64,000 nt of DNA. Origin: Ahniella sp. GTDB lineage: Bacteria; Pseudomonadota; Gammaproteobacteria; Xanthomonadales; Ahniellaceae. Every line of letters starts with the position of its first letter. Within the stretch, counting starts at the first letter, position 1. The translations under genes were made by a program, and so were the position numbers. The stretch lies in the NCBI GenBank assembly GCA_016712105.1, contig JADJRU010000009.1, positions 62,001-126,000 on the forward strand, given 5' to 3'. Below, piece after piece: positions 33,545 to 42,015 of the stretch. The notes beneath the pieces were generated by a model that did not search any database, was not told the DNA's origin, and worked only from the letters and a program-made list of their open reading frames with translations.

Positions 33545-33858
33545 GAACCTGTGGCGGACATCTCTCGGAGGATGAATTCATGGGAGTTCATGGGTGTCCC
33601 ATCTTGGCTTGTTGAGCACCCTGGCAGTTTGATCGCTCCGAAACAACGCTGATTCCGAATCAAGAACTTGCCGGCGCCGGGATGTCGATCCGCGCCGGTC
33701 GGGCCGCCGTGCCCGACTGCCCGCCCTGATCGGCCGCCAAAAAATTTGTATCGGGATACCCGTGCGAACCGTCCACGCACGGCGTTTTTCACGTCAGCAG
33801 CCCGACATCCGTCCCAAGGATTTCGGGCCTACCTCCGACTTGACCCAAAGGTTATGAC
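33545..33858 (+). other. gene-free stretch after tail 1
   Basis: 314 bp with no coding frame I can support. The first part (GGCGGACATCTCTCGGAGGA, GGAGTTCATGGGTGTCC) resembles 37727-37775 upstream of leader 2 (GGCGGAAATTTTTGTGGAGG, GGAGTAAATGGGTGTCC). The rest is GC-rich with a GGCGCCGG hairpin and may hold the promoter for the next gene. Confidence 0.4.
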
Positions 33859-34920
33859 ATGGACAAACACGCCTGGTTATTCGTTCTCGCGCTCGGCAGC
33901 ATGGCTGCCCTCCCCTCGGCTCAAGCGACCGAACCCGGCGGCACGCATGCGCCGGAAGTCGCGGCAGACCTTGGCCCGGATCGCGACGCGGCAATGGCCC
34001 GAATCCTGGAACGATGGGTTCCATTCATTCGTGAGACCGGGAAAACGGACCTGACCGAATGGCATCTCGAAATGAAAGGGTTAATCGGCAAGGCCGACCT
34101 GAGCGCGCTTCAGCGGGCCTCCGAACGTGTCACGTACGCAGGAATGAAGGCGAACCTGCAGGGAAGGATCATTTCCGACGAAGACGCCATCGGGTTGGCG
34201 GCGGAGCGTTCGGTTGAACTCGGCCTCACCGACGAGCAGACAAAGGCGCTCGGCGACATAGACCGCGACCTGGTCTTCGTACCACTGGCCCCCTGTCGCA
34301 TCCTCGACACACGAATTGCGGGCGGTCAAATTGCTGCGAACACATCCCGCGCGATCGATGTCACGGCCGTGGGCAACTACGCCTTCCAAGGAGGTGATTC
34401 AACCGACTGCAGCGGCGCCAGCGCCGCCGGAAGTTTTGCGGCCGCCCTGCTGACGATCTCGGTCCCGGGCGCTGCGAGCAACGGTTGCCTGAGCGCTTAC
34501 GCGTTCAATGCCACACAGCCAGTGACCCACACGCTGGACTTCCCCTTGGGCATACCGATCAGCACGACCGTATCGGTGCAGCTTGATCAAAGCGCTTTAT
34601 CGAACGAGTTGTCGATTTATGCGTCCGCTCAGACCCATGTCGTAATCGATATCGTGGGCTACTTCATCAATCCGGCTGAGCCGGTCCTGACCTGCGTCAA
34701 CACCGCTCAGACGACGCTTCCGATTTCTGCGGGGAATACTGGAAACGCCGTTGCGCCAACCTGCGCATCAGGTGACATCGAAACGGCAACGCTTTGCGAG
34801 GCGACGTCCTGGGACATGCCGCTCGTCTTCATCAATGCCGGCACATGCTCGGCAAAAAACAACTCAGGCTCATCCGCGACTCTGCGAGCGGCGCGACGTT
34901 GTTGCCGCGTTGGATGGTGA
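33859..34920 (+). CDS. secreted protein with PCRILDTR-type repeat domain
   Basis: 353 residues from ATG at 33859. Signal peptide WLFVLALGSMAALPSAQA. The middle holds the domain seen in many secreted bacterial proteins: LVFVPLAPCRILDTRIAGG with closing HVVIDIVGYF. The N-terminal part is helical (AAMARILERWVPFIRETGK). The C-terminus ends in RRCCRVGW with several Cys. Extracellular or surface location. First of three adjacent secreted-protein genes, 12 bp from the next. Confidence 0.65.
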   Translation: MDKHAWLFVLALGSMAALPSAQATEPGGTHAPEVAADLGPDRDAAMARILERWVPFIRETGKTDLTEWHLEMKGLIGKADLSALQRASERVTYAGMKANLQGRIISDEDAIGLAAERSVELGLTDEQTKALGDIDRDLVFVPLAPCRILDTRIAGGQIAANTSRAIDVTAVGNYAFQGGDSTDCSGASAAGSFAAALLTISVPGAASNGCLSAYAFNATQPVTHTLDFPLGIPISTTVSVQLDQSALSNELSIYASAQTHVVIDIVGYFINPAEPVLTCVNTAQTTLPISAGNTGNAVAPTCASGDIETATLCEATSWDMPLVFINAGTCSAKNNSGSSATLRAARRCCRVGW

Positions 34921-34932
34921 GGGAGACGAACC

Positions 34933-35559
34933 ATGAACACTCGCCACCGAACCAGCATCACGATCGCCTGGATGATGATCAGTCTGTCTGCGCAAGCAGG
35001 TGACTCGATCAGCCAAACAAAGGGGATTGTCTTCAGCAAGATCGCCAACAACGGCACCGTGCTCGCCGACAGCGCCACGCTGGGCTCGGCGCCAGGAGAT
35101 TGGGGCTGCACACGTCACAATGGCAGCGGTCTGATTTTCGAGGTGAAAGTCGCGACCCCGTCGAGCTTGCGCAATGCGGCCAGTACCTATTCCTGGCTCA
35201 ACAATTCTGCCGCCTCGAACGGCGGTGTGGCCGGAACCGCCAATGGCGGCACCTGTACTGGGTCCGCCTGCGACACGCAGTCGTATGTCGCGGCGGTGAA
35301 TGCGTCCGGACTGTGCGGCTCGTCGGCGTGGCGTCTGCCAACCGGGCGCGAGCTTCAACTGGTGTTGGGCTCAGCCGCCACCGGCACCGGTGTCCCGGTC
35401 GCCGACCAGAACTACTTTCCAAACATGTCCACGGGAGCCTACTGGACCGGCACTAACTTCGCAGCCAATCCGCAGGCGGCGTGGGCCGTAGCGTTCGACG
35501 ATGGTCGGGCTGCCTGGCGCGGCAAGGATTCATCACTGCGGATTCTGGTTGTTCGTTGA
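34933..35559 (+). CDS. Lcl/DUF1566 domain secreted protein
   Basis: 208 residues from ATG at 34933 with a short signal peptide ending SAQA. DUF1566 (Legionella collagen-like C-terminal) features: DWGCTRHNGSGLIFEVK, SSAWRLPTGRELQLVL (hallmark WRLPTxxEL), YWTGTNFAANPQAAWAVAF and the closing LRILVVR. Such domains are found in secreted adhesins that bind sugars or the cell surface. It stands between two other secreted proteins on the same strand. Confidence 0.78.
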   Translation: MNTRHRTSITIAWMMISLSAQAGDSISQTKGIVFSKIANNGTVLADSATLGSAPGDWGCTRHNGSGLIFEVKVATPSSLRNAASTYSWLNNSAASNGGVAGTANGGTCTGSACDTQSYVAAVNASGLCGSSAWRLPTGRELQLVLGSAATGTGVPVADQNYFPNMSTGAYWTGTNFAANPQAAWAVAFDDGRAAWRGKDSSLRILVVR

Positions 35560-35581
35560 CCCGCCATCGATTGGAGCGCTT

Positions 35582-36119
35582 ATGAACCAGAAGAATCAAC
35601 GTGAAAGAACCACGCCCGTGATGCGACCCATGCTGTTGTTGGTAGCACTGCTGTGTATCGGCGTCGATCTCGCCCAGGCAAACTGTCCGATCATCGCCGG
35701 CAATCCGGAAGTCGCGCCAGACAGCCGTTTTCACCGACAACGGCAATGGCACGGTCCTCGACAACCTCCGCGAACTCATGTGGTCGAACGCACCGCTGGC
35801 CAGTCCATCAACGTTCAGTGACGCCGAACTGGAAGCAGCCGGCGCCACATTGGCTGGTCACACGGATTGGCGCCTCCCCACCCGCAGCGAATTCGCAGGC
35901 CTGATCGAAACCGCGTGTGCCGACCCCGCGATCAACACCACACGATTTACACCCGGTGCGAAGCGGTCGTTCTGGACCGCCGAGCCAGGGGGCGGCAACA
36001 CGGCCTGGTCGTTCGACCTCACCTTCGGCAATGACACGCTGGAAACGAGATCGACCCGGAAAGGTGTTTATCTGGTTCGTAGCGTGCAGATCGGCTTGTT
36101 TGCGAATGGGTTTGAGTAG
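35582..36119 (+). pseudogene. DUF1566 secreted protein, frameshifted as sequenced
   Basis: Signal peptide (PMLLLVALLCIGVDLAQA) in the first frame, then after about 48 residues a shift: NPEVAPDSRF continues as TDNGNGTVLDNLRELMWSNA in the next frame. The cause is one extra T in a TTTT run at 35728-35731. The second frame carries HTDWRLPTRSEFAGLIE (DUF1566 hallmark), SFWTAEPGGGNTAWSFDL and ends LVRSVQIGLFANGFE. With the base removed the protein is about 178 residues. Likely functional if the indel is a sequencing error. Confidence 0.75.
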
Positions 36120-36172
36120 GCTCAGGGGTGCTTGATCGGAGCTGAGGTGTGTCCACTCAAAGAGCGACGAAG

Positions 36173-36194
36173 CCCTCCCCAATTTCGGGGAGGG
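36173..36194 (+). terminator. hairpin terminator after secreted-protein genes
   Basis: CCCTCCCC-AATTTC-GGGGAGGG followed by TTTGCTTC. A strong stem just after the last secreted-protein gene. Confidence 0.65.
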
Positions 36195-36290
36195 TTTGCT
36201 TCGGCGTCAGGTAGGCTCCTCGCGACGTCCCCCCGATTTTGAGTAGCAGGCCGATTTGGAGTCCAATTCCCCATACGACGGAGATTGGAC

Positions 36291-36554
36291 GTGAAGAAGC
36301 GATTTTCAGAAGAACAAATCATCGGGTTCCTGCGTGAAGCGGAAGCCGGCATGCCGGTCAAGGACCTGTGCCGCCGGCACGGCTTCAGCGAAGCCTCGTA
36401 CTACCTGTGGCGCAGCAAGTTCGGCGGCATGAGCGTGCCGGATGCCAAGCGCCTGAAGGACCTGGAGGCGGAGAACGCCCGGCTGAAGAAGCTGCTGGCC
36501 GAACAGATGTTCGAGAACGACGTCATCAAGGACGTCTTGAGAAAAAAGGCCTGA
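36291..36554 (+). CDS. IS3 OrfA (HTH/leucine-zipper protein)
   Basis: 87 residues from GTG at 36291 (GGAG 8 bp upstream; a TTG at 36285 is an alternative). IS407-type OrfA: KKRFSEEQIIGFLREAEAG, VKDLCRRHGFSEASYYLWRS helix-turn-helix, then a leucine zipper DLEAENARLKKLLAEQMFEN. At its end A6G (36542-36548) is the slippery run that normally gives the OrfAB transposase by -1 frameshift. Confidence 0.9.
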   Translation: MKKRFSEEQIIGFLREAEAGMPVKDLCRRHGFSEASYYLWRSKFGGMSVPDAKRLKDLEAENARLKKLLAEQMFENDVIKDVLRKKA

Positions 36555-37380
36555 CCGCACCGGCGAAGCGCGAGTTGGTGCGGCAAATGATCGACCGTGG
36601 TCTGAGCAGCGGCGTGCCCTGCGCGCCGTTCGGATGAGCGCGAGCGCGTTCCGATACGAACCGAGACCAGATCGAAACGTCGAACTGCGGCAAGAGATCG
36701 TGTCGCTGGCCCATCGGCACAAGCGCTACGGCGTTGGAATGATCCATCTGAAACTGCGGCAGTCGGGAGTGCCGGTGAACTACAAACGCGTGGAACGGCT
36801 TTACCAGGACGCCAGTCTTCAGGTGCGCAGACGCAAGCGAAAGAAGGTGCCCATCGGCGACCGGCAGCCGCTGCTTCGCCCGCAGGCGGCCAACGAGGTC
36901 TGGTCGGTCGACTTCGTGTTCGATCGCACGGCGGAGGGCCGCGTTCTGAAGTGCCTGACCATCGTTGACGACGCGACCCACGAAGCGTTGGCCGTCGAAG
37001 TCGAGCGGGCAATCTCTGGGCACGGCGTCGCCCGCGTGATGGATCGGCTGGCCGTGTCACGTGGCCTGCCAAAGATCATTCGCACCGACAACGGCAAGGA
37101 GTTCTGCGGCAAGGCGATGGTCGAATGGGCGCACCAGCGCGGTGTGCAACTACGCCTGATTGAACCCGGAAAGCCTAACCAGAACGCGTACATCGAAAGC
37201 TTCAACGGTCGCCTACGCGATGAATGTCTCAATGAGCACTGGTTTCCGAACTTGCTTCAGGCGCGATCAGTGATCGAGACCTGGCGTCGGGAGTACAACG
37301 GAGAACGACCGAAGAGAGCCTTGGGCGGGATGACTCCATACGCCTATGCAAAGCAGCTGGCTGAGATTCAGATAAAGTAG
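36545..37380 (+). pseudogene. IS3 OrfB transposase, frameshifted as sequenced
   Basis: The -1 frame after the A6G run reads GLTAPAKRELVRQMIDRGLS, then breaks near 36606; one missing G (AGC-GAG-CGG expected) restores ERRALRAVRMSASAFRYEPR. The downstream frame holds the rve integrase core: VWSVDFVFDRT (first Asp), IIRTDNGKEFCG (second Asp) and NAYIESFNGRLRDECLNEHW (Glu). All DDE residues are present, so with one base restored the element would look active. Confidence 0.85.
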
Positions 37381-37425
37381 CCCAGGACTCTAAACAGCCC
37401 CGCTACTGAAATCGGGGGGACGTCG

Positions 37426-37795
37426 CTCGGCAGTGTCGACGCGATGGTTGAGCGTGCGATTGAGATCGGTCGCAAGTGGCTCACAGGCTTGGGGCTTGCA
37501 AGTGCGCTGGCTAGCCCGTTCTAAACTGCCATACAAATCAGGGAACAAGGCCCGCGGCGCACAATGAGCGTCGGCGGCATGCTTTGTTTGGTGCGGCTGC
37601 CAATTCTCCAATTCGTTGGCACGAGGTCGCCTTCAGGCGCGACTGCAGCTTACTGTGTAAGTGAATGCCTTCACTCGTAGTGAGCCGTGGCGACCGGAAT
37701 GCCTCTCATGCCCCGGAACCAGCGGCGGAAATTTTTGTGGAGGACGGACTCATTGGAGTAAATGGGTGTCCGAACTGGTTCTCGGGAGTAAATGG
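37426..37795 (+). other. gene-free stretch between IS3 and leader 2
   Basis: About 370 bp without a supported gene. The part at 37727-37795 resembles 33550-33600 (after tail 1), with repeated GGAGTAAATGG.TGTCCGA motifs at 37755 and 37784. The rest shows nothing recognisable. Confidence 0.4.
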
Positions 37796-38008
37796 TTGTC
37801 CGATCTGAATGCCCACTCTGGATATTCGGAAAAACTCAGAGTAGGCTCGAGCGCAGAACAACCGCCAGATTCGCGACCGGTCCTTTTTGGGTCGCCCATT
37901 TCGGAGGGCATGCATGAACTTGGAGGGATTTGAATGACTTGCAAAATCCATTTCCACAATGGACGACTTCCGAGTCGAATGTCAACGTCGTCCAATTCCG
38001 CTTAGACC
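37796..38008 (+). repeat. array leader 2 (related to leader 1)
   Basis: 213 bp aligning end to end with 21653-21862: ACTCTGGA, AGATTCGCGACCGG, TCGCCCATTTCGG, GAACTTGGAGGGAT, CTTCCGAGTCG, GTCGTCCAATTC and a final CTTAGACC core. The inverted-repeat arm is less perfect than in leader 1. It directly precedes the first gene of the second cassette run (GTG at 38012). Confidence 0.55.
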
Positions 38009-38011
38009 TGC

Positions 38012-38842
38012 GTGAACACCATATCTTCTTTGCTGGGCGCAATTCCCACCGCAGTGTGGCCGACCATCGCTGGCGCACTCATCGCCTTGGCAGGAGTCTT
38101 TCTGTCTAACGCCAGCCATAACAAGCGATTGCGCGTACAACTGGCGAACGACGCTGCCGAAAAGTCGAAAGAGCGAATAGCTACGTTAAGGCGGGACGTC
38201 TATCTCAAGGCGGCAGAGGAGATGGTTAAAGCCGGGAGCTTCTTGGCTGGACTTCCCCAGGCTGACCTAACAAAGGCAAATGCGGGTGAGGGCTTGCAGG
38301 CATTTTTCGGATCTGCAGCGAAGCTTCAGCTTGTGGCGGAGCCCAAGACAGCGCTCCTCGTTAACGAATTGAGCTCTGCCTATGGGGGGCTGCTCATGCA
38401 TGCCCTTGCTAGGCTTATCCCGCTGCAGGACGCAAAGTCGGATCGGGATATTCAAGACGAACTATATAAGCGGTCTCAAGCCGAGGTTTCTCGCGTTCTG
38501 TCCGACATGGCGAAATTCAACGAGTCGGCGAATATCGACGAGAGGGTCTTCGCAGCACTTCGGCGAGCGTTCGAGTGGAACAGTCAAACGTCGAACAGAC
38601 ACGCTGAACTCCGAGATCAGGCATGGGATAGGATAAATGTGAGTCAGAGAGACTTTTCTCGCCGGCTCTTTCTTGACCTCCGAAACTTGGGTGATCTTCA
38701 AGTTCGGGTGATGGTGGAGATCCGCCGCGACCTGGGCCTCACATCCGACCTGGAAGCCTTCCGCAATCAAATGAACTGCCAGTGGCAGAAGATGGAGTCT
38801 CAGCTAAATGCAGTTTTGCAGCAGTTCGAGCAGCAGGCCTAA
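38012..38842 (+). CDS. membrane-anchored coiled-coil cassette protein
   Basis: 276 residues from GTG at 38012. One N-terminal membrane segment (VWPTIAGALIALAGVFLS) followed by a long helical, partly coiled-coil cytoplasmic region (LANDAAEKSKERIATLRRDV, DLEAFRNQMNCQWQKMESQL). No named family; similar architecture is common among cassette proteins of unknown function. Its stop lies in the R'' of attC 18. First gene after leader 2. Confidence 0.65.
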   Translation: MNTISSLLGAIPTAVWPTIAGALIALAGVFLSNASHNKRLRVQLANDAAEKSKERIATLRRDVYLKAAEEMVKAGSFLAGLPQADLTKANAGEGLQAFFGSAAKLQLVAEPKTALLVNELSSAYGGLLMHALARLIPLQDAKSDRDIQDELYKRSQAEVSRVLSDMAKFNESANIDERVFAALRRAFEWNSQTSNRHAELRDQAWDRINVSQRDFSRRLFLDLRNLGDLQVRVMVEIRRDLGLTSDLEAFRNQMNCQWQKMESQLNAVLQQFEQQA

Positions 38843-38905
38843 CCCTCGCATCGAGCGGAGATCAACCGACAAGCCGGTTGCTCCAGCTCATGTCAAACGT
38901 TAGCC
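38837..38905 (+). repeat. attC site 18
   Basis: 69 bp: GCCTAAC (38837-38843), GCATCGAGCGGAG, ACCGACAAGCCGGT inner stem, GCTCCAGCTCATGTCAAAC, R' GTTAGCC (38899-38905). Confidence 0.88.
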
Positions 38906-38945
38906 CCCATAATCCCGCCTTTCCGCCATCCAACCAGAGACACCC

Positions 38946-39110
38946 ATGCGAGAAATTCTTTCAATCCTTGCAGACATCGCCACCATTGTCACCGCTCTCT
39001 GCGCAACCGGCATCTTGGTGCGGATAAACATCCACTTGAGCAATAACGCTAGCAAGAACGCAAGTCAGCACGCCAGCGGAACGAACAATAAGCAGAACAT
39101 CAAGCAGTGA
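38946..39110 (+). CDS. small single-pass membrane protein with QxAxGTxNxQ tail
   Basis: 54 residues from ATG at 38946. One membrane segment (LADIATIVTALCATGILV) and a polar Asn/Gln-rich tail ending QHASGTNNKQNIKQ. The stop TGA overlaps the GTG start of the next gene (GTGA), so both are translated together. The tail shares a QxAxGTxNxQ pattern with the N-terminus of that next protein (QTAIGTGNTQ). Probably an extra component of the ABC-3C cassette; function unknown. Confidence 0.65.
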   Translation: MREILSILADIATIVTALCATGILVRINIHLSNNASKNASQHASGTNNKQNIKQ

Positions 39111-39530
39111 GGCCGATAACGCAGACTGCAATTGGAACTGGCAACACACAGGTCACGACAGTTTTCAATCGCCCTTTTGACCCAGTTGACATATGTGCCA
39201 GAAAAATCTCACATATCCTGGAAAGGATCGCACCTAGATTTTCTGAATGTTTCGCTAAGTCGCCTCAGGCCACCGGATATTCTGGCCAAGAACGCCATCA
39301 ATTCTATTGATGCCGCGAACTCAATCCAGATCGAAAAAACATATGCGCTCTGGGAAGAAATCACAGAATCCATAGGATCTGATGCAAGCGGCACAACCGC
39401 TGCAGACTACGCAAAGGCTTCGTGTGTACTGAACGAGTTGTACTTGGCAAGATTCCAGAAGGACTTCCCAGGTTTCAAGATTCACGCGCTGGGCATCTAC
39501 TGCCAGAACACAGGCGCTGAACTTGACTAG
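39107..39530 (+). CDS. candidate ABC-3C effector/C-terminal component, frameshifted as sequenced
   Basis: The gene starts at GTG 39107, coupled to the small membrane protein. The first frame reads MRPITQTAIGTGNTQVTTVF and ICARKISHILERIAPR; the remainder continues in the +1 frame from about 39240 (LDFLNVSLSRLRPPDILAKN, YALWEEITESIGSD, ending NTGAELD). Joined, it is about 140 residues, helical after the N-terminal motif. Its place before a middle-component-like protein and a DUF2326 ATPase matches ABC three-component systems. No nuclease motif seen. Assignment is by context. Confidence 0.5.
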
Positions 39531-39592
39531 GCTCACGTTCTTGTTCACTTGAGGAACTACATGTACCTGAGCTGTCAAATAGGGATAGTCCC

Positions 39593-39835
39593 ATGATTCG
39601 CATCGGCCAATTCAGCACTCCTCAGAACAGCTCGCTCTTCCTTGCCAGTCGAATTGGGCTGCATCTAAGAAACCAAAAATCAGAACCCCTTTTGGCACTG
39701 CAGAAGAGGTTCTGTTCCGACGCCACACCGGGGAATCCGGACCACGTTTACCGAGAGCCTCCTACTTCTGTTCGCGCTCAAAAAATCTCGTTTGACCTCG
39801 AAACTGACCGCGTGGCCTTCAATGAAAATTCTTAG
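39593..39835 (+). CDS. ABC-3C middle-component-like protein
   Basis: 80 residues from ATG at 39593, overlapping the ATPase gene by 14 bp. Start MIRIGQFSTPQNSSLFLASR and end KISFDLETDRVAFNEN fit the small winged-helix middle components that precede DUF2326 ATPases. The stretch REPPTSVRAQ at about 59-68 breaks the expected pattern; reading one frame over gives ESLLLLFALKK, which fits well. A pair of compensating indels (near 39750 and in the A6 run at about 39780-39785) would explain it. Role: bridge between effector and ATPase (inference from family). Confidence 0.55.
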   Translation: MIRIGQFSTPQNSSLFLASRIGLHLRNQKSEPLLALQKRFCSDATPGNPDHVYREPPTSVRAQKISFDLETDRVAFNENS

Positions 39836-41422
39836 AGTCTCATCTGAAATACCGTCATTTCGCACGGTTGAATTCAACAAGAACTTCTCTATCATTCTTG
39901 GGGTAGCTAAAAGCCGAGGCGAAGGCAAGAGCCACAACCTCGGCAAAACAACGTTAATTGAATTGATTGATCACATCCTCTTCGGCTCGCGAGATTCAGA
40001 TCGAATAAAGGCGATCAAAGAGCATTTTCCAAATCCAATCTTTACAGTCGAACTGAGCGTAGGCAGCGATACACGAAACATTGTTGCTGACTACACCAAA
40101 AGAAGAAGGCCGCATTCTCCACTGAAACTAGACAGTCCTACGAGTACTTCATTCGATTCCAAGATGACTACAAGGATGAGTTCAGAAAGATCTCCATCCG
40201 CGGTAAAGATCTGAGTTGGAAGCCCCTGCTTCTCCGACTAATGGGTTTCAACGAACGCCCCTTGGTAGAGAAGTATGAGATTGAGTCGACAATTCAGGAC
40301 TACGACAAGTTCATTGAGATTGCCGCGAGTAGCGGCATGAAGCGAGAAGGTCGCTCCGAAGAAATTGCTCAACTTGAACAACGCCGAACAGAGTTGATGA
40401 ATGCCATTGCAAATCTCAACTTTGGAAACATCGAGGACTCAACCTCTGCTCAACTGGCATCCGAGGTGGACTTACGAATCCACTCCGCCAAGCGCGAGCT
40501 TTTCGTCCAACGCAAAGAACTCTCTGCCGTTACAGAGGCACTTCGAAGCACCGCGTTTGTACAGTTCACACCAGAACGAATAGAGCAGATATACGCAGAT
40601 CTAAACATCTACTTCGGCGAGCAGGTTAAGCGAGATTTGTCGGACGTTCAGGAATTCTTTGTTCAGGTAACCGAGAATCGCAGTGCAGCTCTGAGCGCTA
40701 TGAAGAGGCGCATACTAGAAAGAGTCTCGTCTTTAGAACAAGAGCTGTCGACCCTGAGCGAGAAGCGCGCGCTATACCTTCAGGTAATTGTGGCACCGGG
40801 TTCAATCGACCTTTATAAGCAGCTCTCTCCTCAGCTCGCCGTGACTGAGACGGAGCTCTCACTCTTGAAACAGGATGTGTATAGAGAGTCGATTCAAACA
40901 GCAACCGCAGAGCGCAACCTACTGAAGACGCAGCAGTTGACTCTTGCGGGCCAGGTTGCTTCCGAGATCGACGAGCATGATACGACATTTCGGGAAATCA
41001 AAAGCCACTATCACGAGATCATGGTCGAAGTAATGGATATTGATGCTGAACTTGTTATTGAGAAGAACTCGACAGGTAATCTCGACTTCAGAACCATTTC
41101 CTGGCGTGACCAAAGCCCCTCGCAGGAGCTCAAAGGCGAGATGGCAAAAAAAATCTCGTGCGCGGCATTCGATGTTGCACTGCGCATTGTCAATAATGAC
41201 GATTCCGGCTTCATTATCCATGACGGCGTCATTGATAACGCCGATAGGAACATTAAGAAGAAGTTCATCGAAGCGATGAAGCGAAGATCGACGCAGTACA
41301 ACTTTCAGTACATCATGACAGCTATCAGCGATGACTTGCCTGACTCTGTCGAGCGCGAGGACATCGTCATAACCCTGAGCGACAAATCGGACAGAGAGCT
41401 CCTACTCGGTAGGACTTTCTGA
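39822..41422 (+). CDS. DUF2326-type SMC-like ABC ATPase of ABC-3C system, frameshifted as sequenced
   Basis: Starts at ATG 39822. The N-terminal nucleotide-binding half has FSIILGVAKSRGEGKSHNLG followed by KTTLIELIDHILFG: the NLGKTTL form of Walker A seen in this family. Near 40100 one A appears missing (ACCAAAAGAAGAAG), after which the frame continues KAAFSTETRQSYEYFIRFQD and on to 41422. A long coiled coil (about 175-380) and the C-terminal DUF2326 part (AFDVALRIVNNDDSGFIIHD, the Walker B/D-loop-like HDGVIDNADRN) follow. Total about 533 residues. SMC/Rad50-like ATPases of this class are proposed DNA-sensing cores of conflict systems. Confidence 0.72.
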
Positions 41423-41428
41423 CACTCA

Positions 41429-41448
41429 GCCTAGCGGCGCTGGGAGCT
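41429..41448 (+). repeat. truncated attC after ABC-3C cassette
   Basis: GCCTAGC (41429-41435) 6 bp after the ATPase stop, then GGCGCTGGGAGCT, cut by the IS3 end fragment at 41449. Marks the original end of the ABC-3C cassette. Confidence 0.45.
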
Positions 41449-41500
41449 CGACTCCCCGCCGATTCTAAGTAGCGCGACGATTGGGAGTCCAATTCCCCTT
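41449..41500 (+). mobile_element. left-end fragment of an IS407-group IS
   Basis: CGACTCCCCGCCGATTCTAA followed by GTAGC and GGAGTCCAATTCCCC matches 36223-36274 of the complete IS3 element in order and spacing. Only about 50 bp remain; a scar of an earlier insertion. Confidence 0.65.
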
Positions 41501-41529
41501 CCTGTTGGCTATCGCAAGGAGAACTTGTC

Positions 41530-42015
41530 TTGATTCTCAGTTTCGGATTGCATTGGCGAGTTGACCGCGTTTCGTGGGGATACCCGAAGGTCGCTGGCAC
41601 CCTACTCGGCGCGGCAAGCAGAAGCCGAAAAGCCCGACCCGTAGACTTCCGCTTTCAGCGGGGAATCTACGCACTCTACGCCGATTACGAACTCGTTTAC
41701 GCGGGGCAGACTGGTTCTGGAAACGACCGCCTTTTCAACCGGCTCAAATGCCACAAGACGGATCACCTATCGGAGCGGTGGAACCGCTTCTCGTGGTTCG
41801 GTACCCAGTGGGTAACAAAGGCCAATCAGCTCTCAACTGATACTGCATCAATTGGCCAATCCGTCGAGGCCGCTTTGAATGTTTTGGAAGCAGTGTCTAT
41901 TGCCATTTCCGAGCCCCGCCTAAACCTTCAACGCGGCAAGTGGGGCGACGCCAAACAGTACTATCAATACTGGGACCGAAATGATGGCGAGGACGATGAG
42001 GAAGACGATGGCTAA
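41530..42015 (+). CDS. GIY-YIG nuclease family protein
   Basis: 161 residues from TTG at 41530; AAGGAG lies 8 bp upstream. GIY-YIG fold near residues 46-100: RGIYALYADYELVYAGQTGS (second triad is YAG instead of YIG), then RLFNRLKCHKTDHLSERWNR with the catalytic-type Arg, and SVEAALNVLEAVSIAISEPR with the metal-binding Glu. The acidic tail (NDGEDDEEDDG) is unusual. It cuts DNA in homologues; a defence role is possible given the adjacent ABC-3C genes, but they are separated by an IS scar. The stop is inside a minimal attC. Confidence 0.78.
   Translation: MILSFGLHWRVDRVSWGYPKVAGTLLGAASRSRKARPVDFRFQRGIYALYADYELVYAGQTGSGNDRLFNRLKCHKTDHLSERWNRFSWFGTQWVTKANQLSTDTASIGQSVEAALNVLEAVSIAISEPRLNLQRGKWGDAKQYYQYWDRNDGEDDEEDDG

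Larger units (their letters stand above)
36223..37425 (+). mobile_element. IS3-family (IS407 group) insertion sequence
   Basis: 1203 bp with inverted ends CGACGTCCCCCCGATTT (perfect for 17 bp, then AGTAGC in both) and a 4-bp direct repeat CTCG on both sides (36219-36222 and 37426-37429), the duplication length expected for IS407-group elements. It carries orfA and a disrupted orfB. Inserted after the secreted-protein genes, upstream of leader 2. Confidence 0.9.

Noticed and set aside
37661..37933. Open frame across leader 2 with residues similar to a frame across leader 1 (PDSRP..F..PIS.G...LGGI)
   Set aside because: The similarity follows from the DNA-level relationship of the leaders; the frames have different lengths, no ribosome site and unrelated flanking parts. 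Kept as non-coding, though a small conserved peptide is not excluded.
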